From: CTSOIL-112 sp049291875
GTDB lineage: Bacteria > Pseudomonadota > Gammaproteobacteria > Burkholderiales > Burkholderiaceae
Direction of reading: 5' to 3'
Assembly: GCA_049291875.1 (NCBI GenBank)
Contig: JBATQE010000004.1
Coordinates: forward strand, 62,001 to 126,000
DNA length: 64,000 nt
The notes below the pieces were generated by a model. That model was given only the letters and a program-made list of their open reading frames with translations, was not told where the DNA came from and made no database searches. Positions 52,792 through 62,706 of the stretch are shown here, piece by piece (position 1 is the stretch's first letter; every line of letters begins with the position of its first letter). Position numbers and translations under genes: made by a program.

Positions 52792-54345
52792 TTATTCCTG
52801 CGCGACCTTAATACGTTCGGGATACAACTTCACCCCCATGCGCTCGCGCAACGCCGCCATATACGCGCTCGCCGCCAAATTTTCATTCGGCGTATTCCAC
52901 ACGCTTTGCGCCCACTGCGTCATTTGTGCCAATTGCGGCGGCGGCAAAGACTCCTCTTTCACCACACGAATCAGATCCACGCGATCGGTGTCCGCCACCA
53001 CGGCCAACGCAGGCAAATTCGCCAGCGGCAGATTCATCGCCTTCACCGCAATCGCCGGTGTCGCCACGTCACTACCGAGCCAGCTTAAATACTGCGCATT
53101 GCCAATGGACGTACTCGCCGACTGATTGGCCAGATTTTTCTGCGCGTCTTCGCTCGCCTTGACCACAGCGACCTCGCGACGCAATTGCTGCTCAACCTCG
53201 ACCTTCACCTCATCAAAGCTGCGCACGCCCGCCGGACGATAATTTACCACACGCGCCACCAACAAATCACCCGTCGGCAACGCCATCACCGGCGCAATGT
53301 TTTTTGATTCGGCCTGTGTCGCGTTGAGCAAAGCCTCGCGGACTTTTGGATCTTGGAACACCACCGGTTCATTCGGCATCGCTTGACGCAGAATGCCTTT
53401 GGCCTGCTCGACCTTCGCATTGAACATGTTTGCCAATGCGCTTAAATCCTGTGGCGCTTTGGTGATCTGCGCATCCAAGCGCTCCGCCAATTTCTTTTGC
53501 ACCACTTTTTCCAACACCACTTTGGACTGATTCGGATCTTGACGCACCTTCGCCAGCTGCTCCGGCGTCGCATCGGCACCAAATACCGCCTTGATATCCT
53601 CATCACTCAAGCTGGACGCAGCGCCACCGCCTGCCGCAACCGGAATCACAGCGTAATCCACATCGAACGCATCCGGCACATTGAACTGCGATTTGTGCTG
53701 ATCGTAATAAGCCTGAACCTGCTCGGGCGAGACCGATACCTGAGCCATATACGGCGTCAAATCCACCGATTTAATCTCCACCAAGCGTGCGCGACCAAAG
53801 AATTTGGCCATAAACTCGGTACTCACCGGTAAATTCAACGCACGGTAGGCCGGAACCATTTGCTCTTTCACCAAATCCGCGCGAATACCCGCCTGATGCA
53901 TTGCCGGTGTCAAACCCTGCTGCGCCAATGCAGCTTTATACGCCACCTCATCAATGCCCCCTTGTGCATTTTTCGGCATACCCTGCATCTGCGCGAGCGC
54001 CTGCACCAGCTCCGCATCACTGACCGTCATTTTGCCGCTCGCGAGCAAATCCTCAAACAACACATCATTGCTCATTTGCGTCAAAAACGCTGCTTGAACT
54101 TCAGGCTTTTGATAATACGCCGCATCAAAATGATCGCCCATCTGCTTGCGCGCATTGTCGACAAGATGACGATAACGCGTGGTGAATTCCTGTTGCGATA
54201 TCTCGCGCGCACCTACTTTGGCCAAAGCCGTGTCACTGGCAGAACCATGAAATGAAGCAACACCGGTCAATACGAATGCCGGCAAAATCAGCAAAAGCAA
54301 AATAAATTGGAGCCAACGTTGATGTGTTCGCACAAAATCAAACAT
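52792..54345 (-). CDS. ppiD: PpiD-like membrane-anchored periplasmic chaperone lacking a recognisable parvulin domain
   Basis: A 517-residue protein. Residues 1-12 cytoplasmic, one membrane helix at about 12-34 (WLQFILLLLILPAFVLTGVA), then a SurA/PpiD-type N-terminal chaperone domain (GAREISQQEFTTRYRH, KMTVSDAELVQALAQM). The start MFDFVRTHQRWLQF and position after hupB-tRNA genes identify it as the Burkholderiales ppiD. The parvulin signature (SHIL, GGDLG, GYHII) expected after residue 225 is not found; instead there is a helical stretch LSDEDIKAVFGADATPEQL. The C-terminal chaperone part continues from about 325. At ~620-640 residues usual PpiD proteins are longer. Confidence 0.85.
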   Translation of the reverse strand: MFDFVRTHQRWLQFILLLLILPAFVLTGVASFHGSASDTALAKVGAREISQQEFTTRYRHLVDNARKQMGDHFDAAYYQKPEVQAAFLTQMSNDVLFEDLLASGKMTVSDAELVQALAQMQGMPKNAQGGIDEVAYKAALAQQGLTPAMHQAGIRADLVKEQMVPAYRALNLPVSTEFMAKFFGRARLVEIKSVDLTPYMAQVSVSPEQVQAYYDQHKSQFNVPDAFDVDYAVIPVAAGGGAASSLSDEDIKAVFGADATPEQLAKVRQDPNQSKVVLEKVVQKKLAERLDAQITKAPQDLSALANMFNAKVEQAKGILRQAMPNEPVVFQDPKVREALLNATQAESKNIAPVMALPTGDLLVARVVNYRPAGVRSFDEVKVEVEQQLRREVAVVKASEDAQKNLANQSASTSIGNAQYLSWLGSDVATPAIAVKAMNLPLANLPALAVVADTDRVDLIRVVKEESLPPPQLAQMTQWAQSVWNTPNENLAASAYMAALRERMGVKLYPERIKVAQE

Positions 54346-54491
54346 AACAAACCCTTAGTAAACATGGATGCCGCCCAATACGCATCGGCACGCGCAAGCA
54401 CGTAATAACATACAAACCATACGAGCTTGTCAAAATGCGCCCCCGATTAGCAGGCAGCCAGAAATAGACCCGTATTATAAAGGAGCGCAAG

Positions 54492-54518
54492 AAAAAAGGC
54501 GAACCGAAGTTCGCCTTT
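54492..54518 (-). terminator. Terminator of the hupB-tRNA transcript
   Basis: On the minus strand AAAGGCGAA - CTTCGG - TTCGCCTTT followed by TTTC; 12 bp after the tRNA-Asp 3' end. The UUCG-type loop and T-run make it convincing. Confidence 0.88.
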
Positions 54519-54529
54519 GATCGATTTAT

Positions 54530-54606
54530 TGGCGGAGCGGACGGGACTCGAACCCGCGACCCCCGGCGTGACAGGCCGATATTCTAACCAACTGAACTAC
54601 CGCTCC
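54530..54606 (-). tRNA. tRNA-Asp (anticodon GTC)
   Basis: A 77-nt tRNA on the minus strand. Acceptor stem GGAGCGG/CCGCTCC, D-arm AGTTCAGTTGGTTAGAAT, anticodon stem-loop CGGCCTGTCACGCCG with GTC, T-arm CGCGGGTTCGAGTCCCG, discriminator G and encoded CCA. Confidence 0.97.
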
Positions 54607-54642
54607 AAAACCGTTTGTACTGCTATGTCACTTTTTTAAGAC

Positions 54643-54718
54643 TGGTGGGTGTTGAGAGGGTCGAACTCCCGACCTACGCCTTGTAAGGGCGCCGCTCTAC
54701 CAACTGAGCTAAACACCC
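54643..54718 (-). tRNA. tRNA-Val (anticodon TAC)
   Basis: A 76-nt tRNA on the minus strand. Acceptor stem GGGTGTT/AACACCC, D-arm TAGCTCAGTTGGTAGAGC, anticodon loop CTTACAA with TAC, T-arm GTCGGGAGTTCGACCCTC, encoded CCA. It lies between hupB and tRNA-Asp in one transcript. Confidence 0.97.
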
Positions 54719-54731
54719 AATCTTAAAACAA

Positions 54732-55004
54732 TTAGTTTACAGCATCTTTCAATGCTTTACCAGGACGGAATTTAGGCACTTTAGCTGCCTTGATTTTGAT
54801 TTCCGCGCCAGTTTGCGGGTTACGACCAACGCGCGCTGCACGTTTGCCCACAGAGAAGGTACCGAAGCCAACCAAAGTAACAGTACCACCTTTTTTCAAA
54901 GTTTTCTTAACCGCTGTAGTTACAGCGTCCAATGCACGACCAGCCGCGGCTTTTGAAATTTCTGCTTCACCAGCAATGAAATCCACCAATTCTGACTTAT
55001 TCAT
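54732..55004 (-). CDS. hupB: DNA-binding protein HU-beta
   Basis: A 90-residue HU protein: MNKSELVDFIAGEAEISKAA, FGTFSVGKRAARVGRNPQTG and the DNA-binding arm region EIKIKAAKVPKFRPGKALK. It compacts the nucleoid. GGAGATTAATAA precedes ATG 55004. The gene is followed 13 bp later by tRNA-Val and tRNA-Asp. Confidence 0.96.
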   Translation of the reverse strand: MNKSELVDFIAGEAEISKAAAGRALDAVTTAVKKTLKKGGTVTLVGFGTFSVGKRAARVGRNPQTGAEIKIKAAKVPKFRPGKALKDAVN

Positions 55005-55100
55005 TTATTAATCTCCACCAGCTAAGTTATTGCAATCCCCGATGTCATCGATCATTTGTCCAGCAACAGCGAGGGCTATAGGTCATTCACAACGGGGCGA

Positions 55101-55130
55101 ATTTAACCATAGTTTTCGCACGCCCGTCAA
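55101..55130 (-). promoter_or_regulatory. hupB promoter candidate
   Basis: On the minus strand TTGACG (55125-55130), 18 bp, TTAAAT (55101-55106). Strong -35, weak -10. The remaining 55131-55440 up to argH contains no ORF or structure that I can support. Confidence 0.55.
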
Positions 55131-55440
55131 GTGATTTACCCATTTTTATTTTCGCTCAAGCCAACAGACACGAGACTTCACAGCCAAAAAAGCCTTGAAA
55201 GCCGCTTAAAATCAGGAGCTTAGGTTTAACATTAACACCTTATTCGAGTTTGTGCGCTCGCATTTATTTTTTTGCTTATCGCGTCTGTGGCATTGATAAA
55301 ACACGCGCCACACAGCAAAAAATATGGACTTTTAATCGCTTGATGATGCCGTGTTGCTATGTTTTACCCCGCTTTTGCTTTAGAATGAAGGTTTATTTTT
55401 GCCATTTCCCACTGATAGAAATATTGACAGAAAGTATCGC

Positions 55441-56865
<1,425 letters not shown>

Positions 56866-56991
56866 GACACCGATGACACGCCTGATGAGCAAAAAAAATC
56901 GGAGCACTTCCCGCTTTTTTCACTTAATCAGTATCAAAACCCATTAAAATCATCTAAAAGTACGCCCGTTTCATTTTTTTGGGGTATTGAA

Positions 56992-57057
56992 TTGCGAACT
57001 ATGGCAATAAACAATATACTTATTCGCGTTTGAGCACAGTGACGCGGGTAAACACCC
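56992..57057 (+). promoter_or_regulatory. Promoter and possible operator of the FrmR/RcnR-type gene
   Basis: TTGCGA (56992-56997), 17 bp, TATACT (57015-57020). A short dyad GGGT-AAAC-ACCC lies at 57046-57057; G/C-tract dyads are typical for this repressor family, so autoregulation is possible. Confidence 0.5.
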
Positions 57058-57109
57058 CAACGTCATTTTTAGTCATTACGACATTTCATCTAACTAAGCG
57101 AATACGATC

Positions 57110-57412
57110 ATGCCCCATTCAGTAGAAGACAAAAAACGTGCCATCACACGCCTACGCCGCATCAAAGGCCAAGCAGAGGCGCTGGAGCGCGCCGTTGCCG
57201 ATGGTGTTCAATGCGGCCCCATGCTGCAGCAATTAGCCGCGATGCGTGGCGCCATTAACGGCTTGATGGCCGACGTACTTGAAGGACATCTGCTGGAGAG
57301 TTTTGGCCACGCCGACTGCTCCATCACCGACATCAAAACCAATCCGGATCACGAACGCATCCACGACACCATTGACGAAGCCGTCACCTTAATCCGCTCT
57401 TACCTCAAATAA
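57110..57412 (+). CDS. CsoR/RcnR/FrmR-family transcriptional repressor
   Basis: A 100-residue all-helical DUF156 repressor with the FrmR/RcnR look: EDKKRAITRLRRIKGQAEAL, MRGAINGLMADVLEGH. Metal or aldehyde-site residues are Pro2, His3, Cys35 and His60; position 64 is Ser rather than the His of RcnR or the Glu reported in FrmR. This set is between the Ni/Co sensor RcnR and the formaldehyde sensor FrmR. No frmA, rcnA or copper exporter lies next to it, so the target gene is elsewhere or it acts on its own promoter. Confidence 0.85.
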   Translation: MPHSVEDKKRAITRLRRIKGQAEALERAVADGVQCGPMLQQLAAMRGAINGLMADVLEGHLLESFGHADCSITDIKTNPDHERIHDTIDEAVTLIRSYLK

Positions 57413-57461
57413 TTCTGCGCCGATAAAAGTCGCTGTAACGAATCCGAGCGTGGCGTTTCAC

Positions 57462-57496
57462 AAAAAAAGCAAGCGTTGATTCACGCTTGCTTTTTT
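57462..57496. terminator. Bidirectional terminator between repressor and acyl-CoA dehydrogenase genes
   Basis: A-run, GCAAGCG - loop - CGCTTGC, T-run, between two convergent genes. Confidence 0.88.
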
Positions 57497-57530
57497 ACAT
57501 CGTGGACTGAAATGCTCAGTCATTCACGCA

Positions 57531-59321
57531 TCAGAACTGCGCCACGTCAAAATGACCCGCGCCCTCGCCCGCGTGCAAAATCGCCTGTGTCAGTGCCTGC
57601 GCCTGCGGCAACAAAGCTTGGATATAAAACGCGGAGGTTTGCACTTTGCTGTTCAAGAACACCGTATCGTTATTGCCCGCGTCCAATTGCGCCTGCGCCG
57701 CCAATGCCGCGCGCGCACTGTGCCACGCGCTCACGACCAAGCCGGCCAGTTTGAGGTACAGCACCGAGCCGGCAAACACGTTGTTCGGTGCGGTTTTGAC
57801 GTTCGCCAAGACAAACGCCACCACCTCGCGCAGATTTGCGTTTGCCTGCGCCAATGGCGCGGCCAAAGCTTTGAGCGCATCGTGCGCACTCGCTTGCAAC
57901 TGCGCCACCGTCGCGTCAATGTGCGTGCAGAATTGCTCGGCCACGGCGCCGCCATCGCGCGCGGTTTTGCGCCCCACCAAATCGTTTGCCTGAATCGCGG
58001 TTGTGCCTTCGTAAATCGGCAAAATACGCGCGTCGCGGTAGTATTGCGCCGCGCCGGTTTCCTCGATAAAGCCCATACCGCCGTGTACCTGCACGCCCAG
58101 ACTGGCCATTTCCACCGATTGTTCGGTCGAGTAGCCTTTGACCAGCGGCACCATGAATTCAAACTGCGCTTGCGCCTGCGCACGGGTTGCTTCGTCCGCA
58201 TGACGATGCGCAATGTCGTTCAAACCGGCGGTGTGCAGCGCCATCGCACGGCAGGCTTCCACGGTCGATTTCATGGTGAGCAGCATGCGTTTGACATCCG
58301 GATGGTGAATGATCGCCACCGCTTCGCGCGCCGAGCCATCGACCGGACGACTTTGCACGCGCTCTTTGGCGTATTGCACCGCCTTTTGATACGCACGCTC
58401 CATGATGCCGATGCCTTGCACACCGACACCAAAACGCGCCGCGTTCATCATGATGAACATGTATTCGAGGCCGCGATTTTCTTCGCCGACCAGCTCACCC
58501 AGCGCACCACCGTTGTCCCCGAACTGCAACACTGCCGTCGGGCTGGCTTTGATGCCCAATTTGTGCTCCAACGACAGGGTTTGCACGTCATTGGCGGCAC
58601 CCAGACTGCCGTCTTCGTTAATCAGGAATTTCGGTACGATGAACAGCGAAATGCCTTTGATGCCTTCGGGCGCATTCGGCGTGCGCGCCAGCACGAGGTG
58701 CATGATATTGTCGGTGTAATCATGATCGCCAAAGGTGATGAAAATTTTGGTACCAAACACTTTGTAGCGGCCATCGGCTTGCGGCTCGGCACGCGAGCGA
58801 ATCAACGCCAAATCGGAGCCGGATTGCGGCTCGGTCAGATTCATCGTGCCGGTCCACTCACCGGAAATCAGACGCGGGATGTAGGTTTGTTTTTGCGCAT
58901 CGCTACCGGCAGTCAGCACCGCTTCAATCGCGCCGTCGGTGAGCAAAGGGCACAGGCCGAACGAGGTGTTCGCGCCATTGATCATCTCATTACACGTCGT
59001 GGCGATCAGTTTAGGCAAATCTTGCCCACCCACGGCTTCAGGGTGCGACAGACCTTGCCAGCCGCCTTGCACATATTGCTCAAACGCGGCTTTAAAACCC
59101 GGACTGGTGGTGACTTTGCCATTCTTTAGGAATGACGGCTGCTCGTCGCCCACGCGGTTGGTCGGTGCGATCACGTCCTGATTGATTTTCGCGGCTTCAT
59201 CCAAAATCCCCGCGACGGTGTCCATGTCTAAATCCATCGCCGTGTCCTGCATGATTTGTGGCATCTGGGCAATGTGTTCCAAGGCAAACAACATATCTTT
59301 TTGGGGTGCGATGTAGCTCAT
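57531..59321 (-). CDS. Acyl-CoA dehydrogenase (long DmdC-like type)
   Basis: A 596-residue FAD-dependent dehydrogenase with the extra N-terminal and C-terminal domains of the DmdC/AcdA group. Motifs: LSHPEAVGGQDLPKL, TMNLTEPQSGSDLA for FAD contact, HGGMGFIEETGAAQYYRDAR and ILPIYEGTTAIQANDL with the catalytic Glu. It oxidises an acyl-CoA and passes electrons to ETF, encoded just upstream. Related enzymes act on 3-methylmercaptopropionyl-CoA or medium/long-chain acyl-CoAs; the substrate here is unknown. Confidence 0.9.
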   Translation of the reverse strand: MSYIAPQKDMLFALEHIAQMPQIMQDTAMDLDMDTVAGILDEAAKINQDVIAPTNRVGDEQPSFLKNGKVTTSPGFKAAFEQYVQGGWQGLSHPEAVGGQDLPKLIATTCNEMINGANTSFGLCPLLTDGAIEAVLTAGSDAQKQTYIPRLISGEWTGTMNLTEPQSGSDLALIRSRAEPQADGRYKVFGTKIFITFGDHDYTDNIMHLVLARTPNAPEGIKGISLFIVPKFLINEDGSLGAANDVQTLSLEHKLGIKASPTAVLQFGDNGGALGELVGEENRGLEYMFIMMNAARFGVGVQGIGIMERAYQKAVQYAKERVQSRPVDGSAREAVAIIHHPDVKRMLLTMKSTVEACRAMALHTAGLNDIAHRHADEATRAQAQAQFEFMVPLVKGYSTEQSVEMASLGVQVHGGMGFIEETGAAQYYRDARILPIYEGTTAIQANDLVGRKTARDGGAVAEQFCTHIDATVAQLQASAHDALKALAAPLAQANANLREVVAFVLANVKTAPNNVFAGSVLYLKLAGLVVSAWHSARAALAAQAQLDAGNNDTVFLNSKVQTSAFYIQALLPQAQALTQAILHAGEGAGHFDVAQF

Positions 59322-59582
59322 GATTCAACCTTTTTTAAAAATGTGCATCAAGTAACAACGACTTTTTCGTCATTCAATCAGCCATAAATGGCTCTGCTGT
59401 TTTAAGAAAACGCGGAATAGTATGTTTTTCAGCTCAAACATTGATATGGGCAAGCATACTTGACTGCATCCGCAATTTTAACATTTTGATTTTGTTCAAA
59501 TTTTGTCAGGGTTTCCCTGACTAAATTTCTAATACTCAGCACGGAAAAAATAGGGTTTTACTTTTTCCGTATTTCCTTAAAA
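59322..59582. other. Intergenic region with two palindromes upstream of the acyl-CoA dehydrogenase gene
   Basis: GTCAGGG-TTT-CCCTGAC (59505-59521) is a perfect 7-bp dyad. ACGGAAAAA (59541-59549) and TTTTTCCGT (59562-59570) form a perfect 9-bp dyad. Both lie between the etf terminator and the acyl-CoA dehydrogenase start and are candidates for operators. No ORF is credible. Confidence 0.5.
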
Positions 59583-59611
59583 AAGTCCAGCGCCATGCGG
59601 TCACTGGACTT
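59583..59611 (-). terminator. Terminator of etfBA
   Basis: AAGTCCAG and CTGGACTT form an 8-bp stem; on the minus strand a TTTTTT run follows. It lies 46 bp after the etfA stop. Confidence 0.82.
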
Positions 59612-59656
59612 GTTTGCTATGTTTTGCTTTATGTGATTTGTACGCTCATTCGATCA

Positions 59657-60586
59657 TCAAACCGCCGCGGTCAACTGCGGTACGATTTCAAACAAATCGC
59701 CGACAATACCGTAATCCGCAATTTGGAAAATCGGCGCGTCCGGGTCTTTATTGATCGCCACGATGACTTTGGAATCCTTCATACCCGCTTGGTGCTGAAT
59801 CGCGCCGGAAATACCCACCGCAATGTACAACTGCGGCGCAACGATTTTACCGGTTTGACCAACTTGCAAGTCATTGGCCACAAAGCCCGCATCCACCGCA
59901 GCGCGTGACGCGCCCATAGCAGCGTTGAGTTTATCTGCCAAAGCCTCGATGATTTTGAAATTCTCAGCGCTGCCCAGACCGCGACCACCCGATACGACCA
60001 CCTTGGCCGAAGTCAACTCAGGACGATCCGATTGGGCCACTTCGCGTGATACGAATGTCGCACCGTTGGCCACAGCTTGCACCGCTTGCGCCTCAACCGC
60101 AACCGAGCCGCCGCTCGCTGCCGCAGCATCAAAACCGGTGGTACGCACGGTGATGACCTTGATCGGGTCAACCGATTGTACAGTCGCCATCACGTTACCT
60201 GCGTAAACAGGGCGCACGAAGGTATCGGCCGATTCCACCGCCACGATTTCGGAAATTTGCGCCACGTCCAGTTTGGCCGCCACGCGTGGCAACACGCTTT
60301 TCGCCATCGAGGTCGCCGGTGCAACGATGTGGCCGTATTGGCTCGCCACGCTCAAAATTTGTGCCGCTACGGCTTCGGATGTTTGCTCGGCCAAAGCCGC
60401 GTCGTCAAAGCTCAACACCTTGCTCACGCCGGCAACACCTGCCGCCGCTTGCGCCACGGCGCCCACGCCGCTACCGATCACGGCCACATGGATGTCGCCA
60501 CCGATTTTTTGCGCCGCAGTCACGGCATTTAAAGTTGCGCCTTTGAGCGCTTGATTGTCGTGTTCTGCAATTACTAAAACAGTCAT
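59657..60586 (-). CDS. etfA: Electron transfer flavoprotein alpha subunit
   Basis: A 309-residue FAD-binding ETF subunit. The C-terminal FAD domain shows VVSGGRGLGSAENF, GASRAAVDAGFVAND, QVGQTGKIVAPQLYIAVGIS and AINKDPDAPIFQIADYGIVG. It carries electrons from acyl-CoA dehydrogenases to ETF-ubiquinone oxidoreductase. ATG 60586 follows TAGGAGAACAAA, 37 bp after etfB. Confidence 0.96.
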   Translation of the reverse strand: MTVLVIAEHDNQALKGATLNAVTAAQKIGGDIHVAVIGSGVGAVAQAAAGVAGVSKVLSFDDAALAEQTSEAVAAQILSVASQYGHIVAPATSMAKSVLPRVAAKLDVAQISEIVAVESADTFVRPVYAGNVMATVQSVDPIKVITVRTTGFDAAAASGGSVAVEAQAVQAVANGATFVSREVAQSDRPELTSAKVVVSGGRGLGSAENFKIIEALADKLNAAMGASRAAVDAGFVANDLQVGQTGKIVAPQLYIAVGISGAIQHQAGMKDSKVIVAINKDPDAPIFQIADYGIVGDLFEIVPQLTAAV

Positions 60587-60623
60587 TTTGTTCTCCTATT
60601 CATTCCGCTGATTACGTCAACGA

Positions 60624-61376
60624 TCAACCCAGCACTTTGGCTTCGTTGCGCAGTTTTTCAACCAAGGTCGCTACATCCGGCACGATCACGCCCGCGCTGC
60701 GCACTGGCGGCTCGGACACTTTCAAGGTTTTCAAACGCGGCGCCACGTCCACGCCCAATGCGTCCGGCGTGGTGGTGTCCAACGGTTTTTTCTTCGCTTT
60801 CATGATATTGGGCAAGGTCGCGTAGCGCGGCTCGTTCAAACGCAAATCCGCCGTTACAACCGCTGGCAAACTCATGCTGATGGTTTCCAAACCGCCGTCG
60901 ACTTCGCGGGTCACGGTGGCTTTGCCATCGGCAACGACCACTTTCGAGGCAAAGGTCGCTTGCGGAATGTCCAACAAGCCCGCCAACATTTGGCCGGTTT
61001 GATTCGCGTCGTCGTCAATCGCTTGTTTGCCCATAATGACCAACGATGGATTTTCTTGCTTCACCACCGCCGCCAATAATTTCGCCACCGCCAAAGGCTG
61101 CAACTGCTCATTGCTTTCGATCAAAATCGCGCGATCCGCGCCCAACGCCAAAGCACTGCGCAGAGTTTCTTGGCATTGCGCCACACCCGCAGAAACCGCG
61201 ACGATTTCAATTGCCACGCCTGCTTCTTTCAAGCGCACGGCTTCTTCCATCGCGATTTCATCAAACGGATTCATCGACATTTTTACATTCGCAATGTCCA
61301 CATCCGAACCATCGGCCTTCACACGAACCGAAACGTTGTAGTCAACCACGCGTTTGACCGGTACTAAAACTTTCAT
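60624..61376 (-). CDS. etfB: Electron transfer flavoprotein beta subunit
   Basis: A 250-residue AMP-binding ETF subunit: KRVVDYNVSVRVKADGSDVD at the N-terminus, NPFDEIAMEEAVRLKEAG, LGADRAILIES, GKQAIDDDANQTGQMLAGLL and the C-terminal recognition-loop region LPAVVTADLRLNEPRYATLP. It forms the heterodimer with EtfA. Confidence 0.96.
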   Translation of the reverse strand: MKVLVPVKRVVDYNVSVRVKADGSDVDIANVKMSMNPFDEIAMEEAVRLKEAGVAIEIVAVSAGVAQCQETLRSALALGADRAILIESNEQLQPLAVAKLLAAVVKQENPSLVIMGKQAIDDDANQTGQMLAGLLDIPQATFASKVVVADGKATVTREVDGGLETISMSLPAVVTADLRLNEPRYATLPNIMKAKKKPLDTTTPDALGVDVAPRLKTLKVSEPPVRSAGVIVPDVATLVEKLRNEAKVLG

Positions 61377-61741
61377 ATTTCGCCCCCATCAATAGGAATC
61401 TATAAAATCAAGCCATCGACGATGGCCGGTTTGGATCGAACAAGCGGTCATCCGGCTGTCCATCAGCCTAAACCCCTCACGAAATCGCACATGCATTATA
61501 CGCATTTTTGTAGGCATTCTGAGTCGCCTCGCGCTCCAATCCCAGCAAAAAACTTAAATGCATCCCGAGCGATGATTCATACATCGCCATCAATCCGAAA
61601 AATAGCACACTCGTTCTTTTTTTTCAAATGTTTTTTTATTTTTTCACCATTTATGAAAGTTTTTTAAAAATTGGAACCATTTTCATAAAAAACTACGGCA
61701 CACATTGGCTCCATACCGCCCAATCCACAAACACCATTAGC
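61377..61741. other. Non-coding stretch upstream of etfB
   Basis: A short palindrome GCCATCG-A-CGATGGC lies at 61412-61426, 36 bp before the etfB start. An AT-rich tract at 61618-61690 holds a perfect 9-bp inverted repeat TTTATGAAA (61650-61658) / TTTCATAAA (61681-61689). No gene was seen. Confidence 0.45.
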
Positions 61742-61776
61742 AATAAACCCCGCTCAGCGGCGGGGTTTATTTTTAA
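61742..61776. terminator. Terminator after the HAD phosphatase gene
   Basis: AATAAACCCCGC and GCGGGGTTTATT form a perfect 12-bp stem with a six-base loop, 69 bp after the phosphatase stop on the minus strand; a T-run also follows on the plus strand. Confidence 0.85.
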
Positions 61777-61839
61777 GCAGTGAGGAGGAGTGGCGTCAAT
61801 ATCAATAGACCGCCATACGCCCAATCGTATGGAGCGACC

Positions 61840-62565
61840 TCAGCCCAACAGTAAACGCCCCAATTCGTCAACACTGTGCGCCACGGCACTCGGTTTACTC
61901 GCCAGCAAGTGGCGGTAATCGTGCGCCCCGTAGGTCACGGCAATGCTGCTCATGTGCGCGTTGTGCGCCATATCAATGTCATAGCTGGTGTCACCGATCA
62001 TCACGGCGGATTCAACCGGCACATCCAACTCCGATAAAATCTCATGCAACATCAACGGGTGCGGCTTAGAGACCGTTTGATCGGCGGTTCGGGTGGCGAT
62101 AAACAACTTTTTCAACTCAGGACGCGTTTCAAACACATGGTTCAGCCCTATGCGCGACTTACCCGTGGCCACCGCCATATAGCGGTTTTGCGCACGCAAG
62201 CTTTCCAACAGCGACCACACGCCATCGTACAAACTGACCTCCAATTCGGCGGTAAAGTAATATTGACGATAACGCGCCATAAACGCCTGCATTTCGCTGT
62301 CGGACAAGGTGCGGCCGACCAAGCCGTTGGCCGCTTCGGCAAAGCCCAAACCGATCAGTTGCTGCGCTTGTTGCTTGGTGTATTCGCCCAAACCCAACTC
62401 GCTCGCCGCACGACACAGGCTCTGTGAAATCATGGCAGTGGAGTCGAATAGCGTGCCATCCCAATCAAAAATAATCAGTTTGCTGTGCGCGAACGGCGGC
62501 TCCGTTGCTGTTGAAATGGATTCGGCGGATGGTTGATGCAATGAGTGGTGTGATGAATGAGACAT
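61840..62565 (-). CDS. HAD-superfamily hydrolase, phosphoglycolate phosphatase-like
   Basis: A 241-residue HAD phosphatase: motif I IIFDWDGTLFDSTAM, motif II AVATGKSR, motif III Lys in SKPHP and motif IV VMIGDTSYDIDMA, with a helical cap between. Gph-like proteins remove 2-phosphoglycolate, but related members act on other small phosphates. The first 25 residues are Ser/His-rich and not conserved; a later start is possible though GGGAG precedes ATG 62565. Confidence 0.88.
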   Translation of the reverse strand: MSHSSHHSLHQPSAESISTATEPPFAHSKLIIFDWDGTLFDSTAMISQSLCRAASELGLGEYTKQQAQQLIGLGFAEAANGLVGRTLSDSEMQAFMARYRQYYFTAELEVSLYDGVWSLLESLRAQNRYMAVATGKSRIGLNHVFETRPELKKLFIATRTADQTVSKPHPLMLHEILSELDVPVESAVMIGDTSYDIDMAHNAHMSSIAVTYGAHDYRHLLASKPSAVAHSVDELGRLLLG

Positions 62566-62706
62566 CAGGTTTTTCTCCCGTTTTGTTTATTATGATGACG
62601 CTGGCACGCACCGTGCTTTTCACTCAAAAAGCGTCCAGCAACGCCAATGGCGTCCCATCAAAAAGATCGCCGATGGGCTGCTTTCAGGCAAACTTCTTGA
62701 AGATAT

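Noticed and set aside
54530..54718. tRNA genes as a possible integration site of a mobile element
   Set aside because: No integrase of mobile type, no direct repeat of the tRNA 3' ends and the neighbours are the normal chromosomal ones; the only tyrosine recombinase is XerD, 12 kb away.
57552..59129. 525-codon open frame on the plus strand, antisense to the acyl-CoA dehydrogenase
   Set aside because: Arg/His-rich translation typical of the reverse of a GC-biased gene; the minus-strand product is a clear family member.
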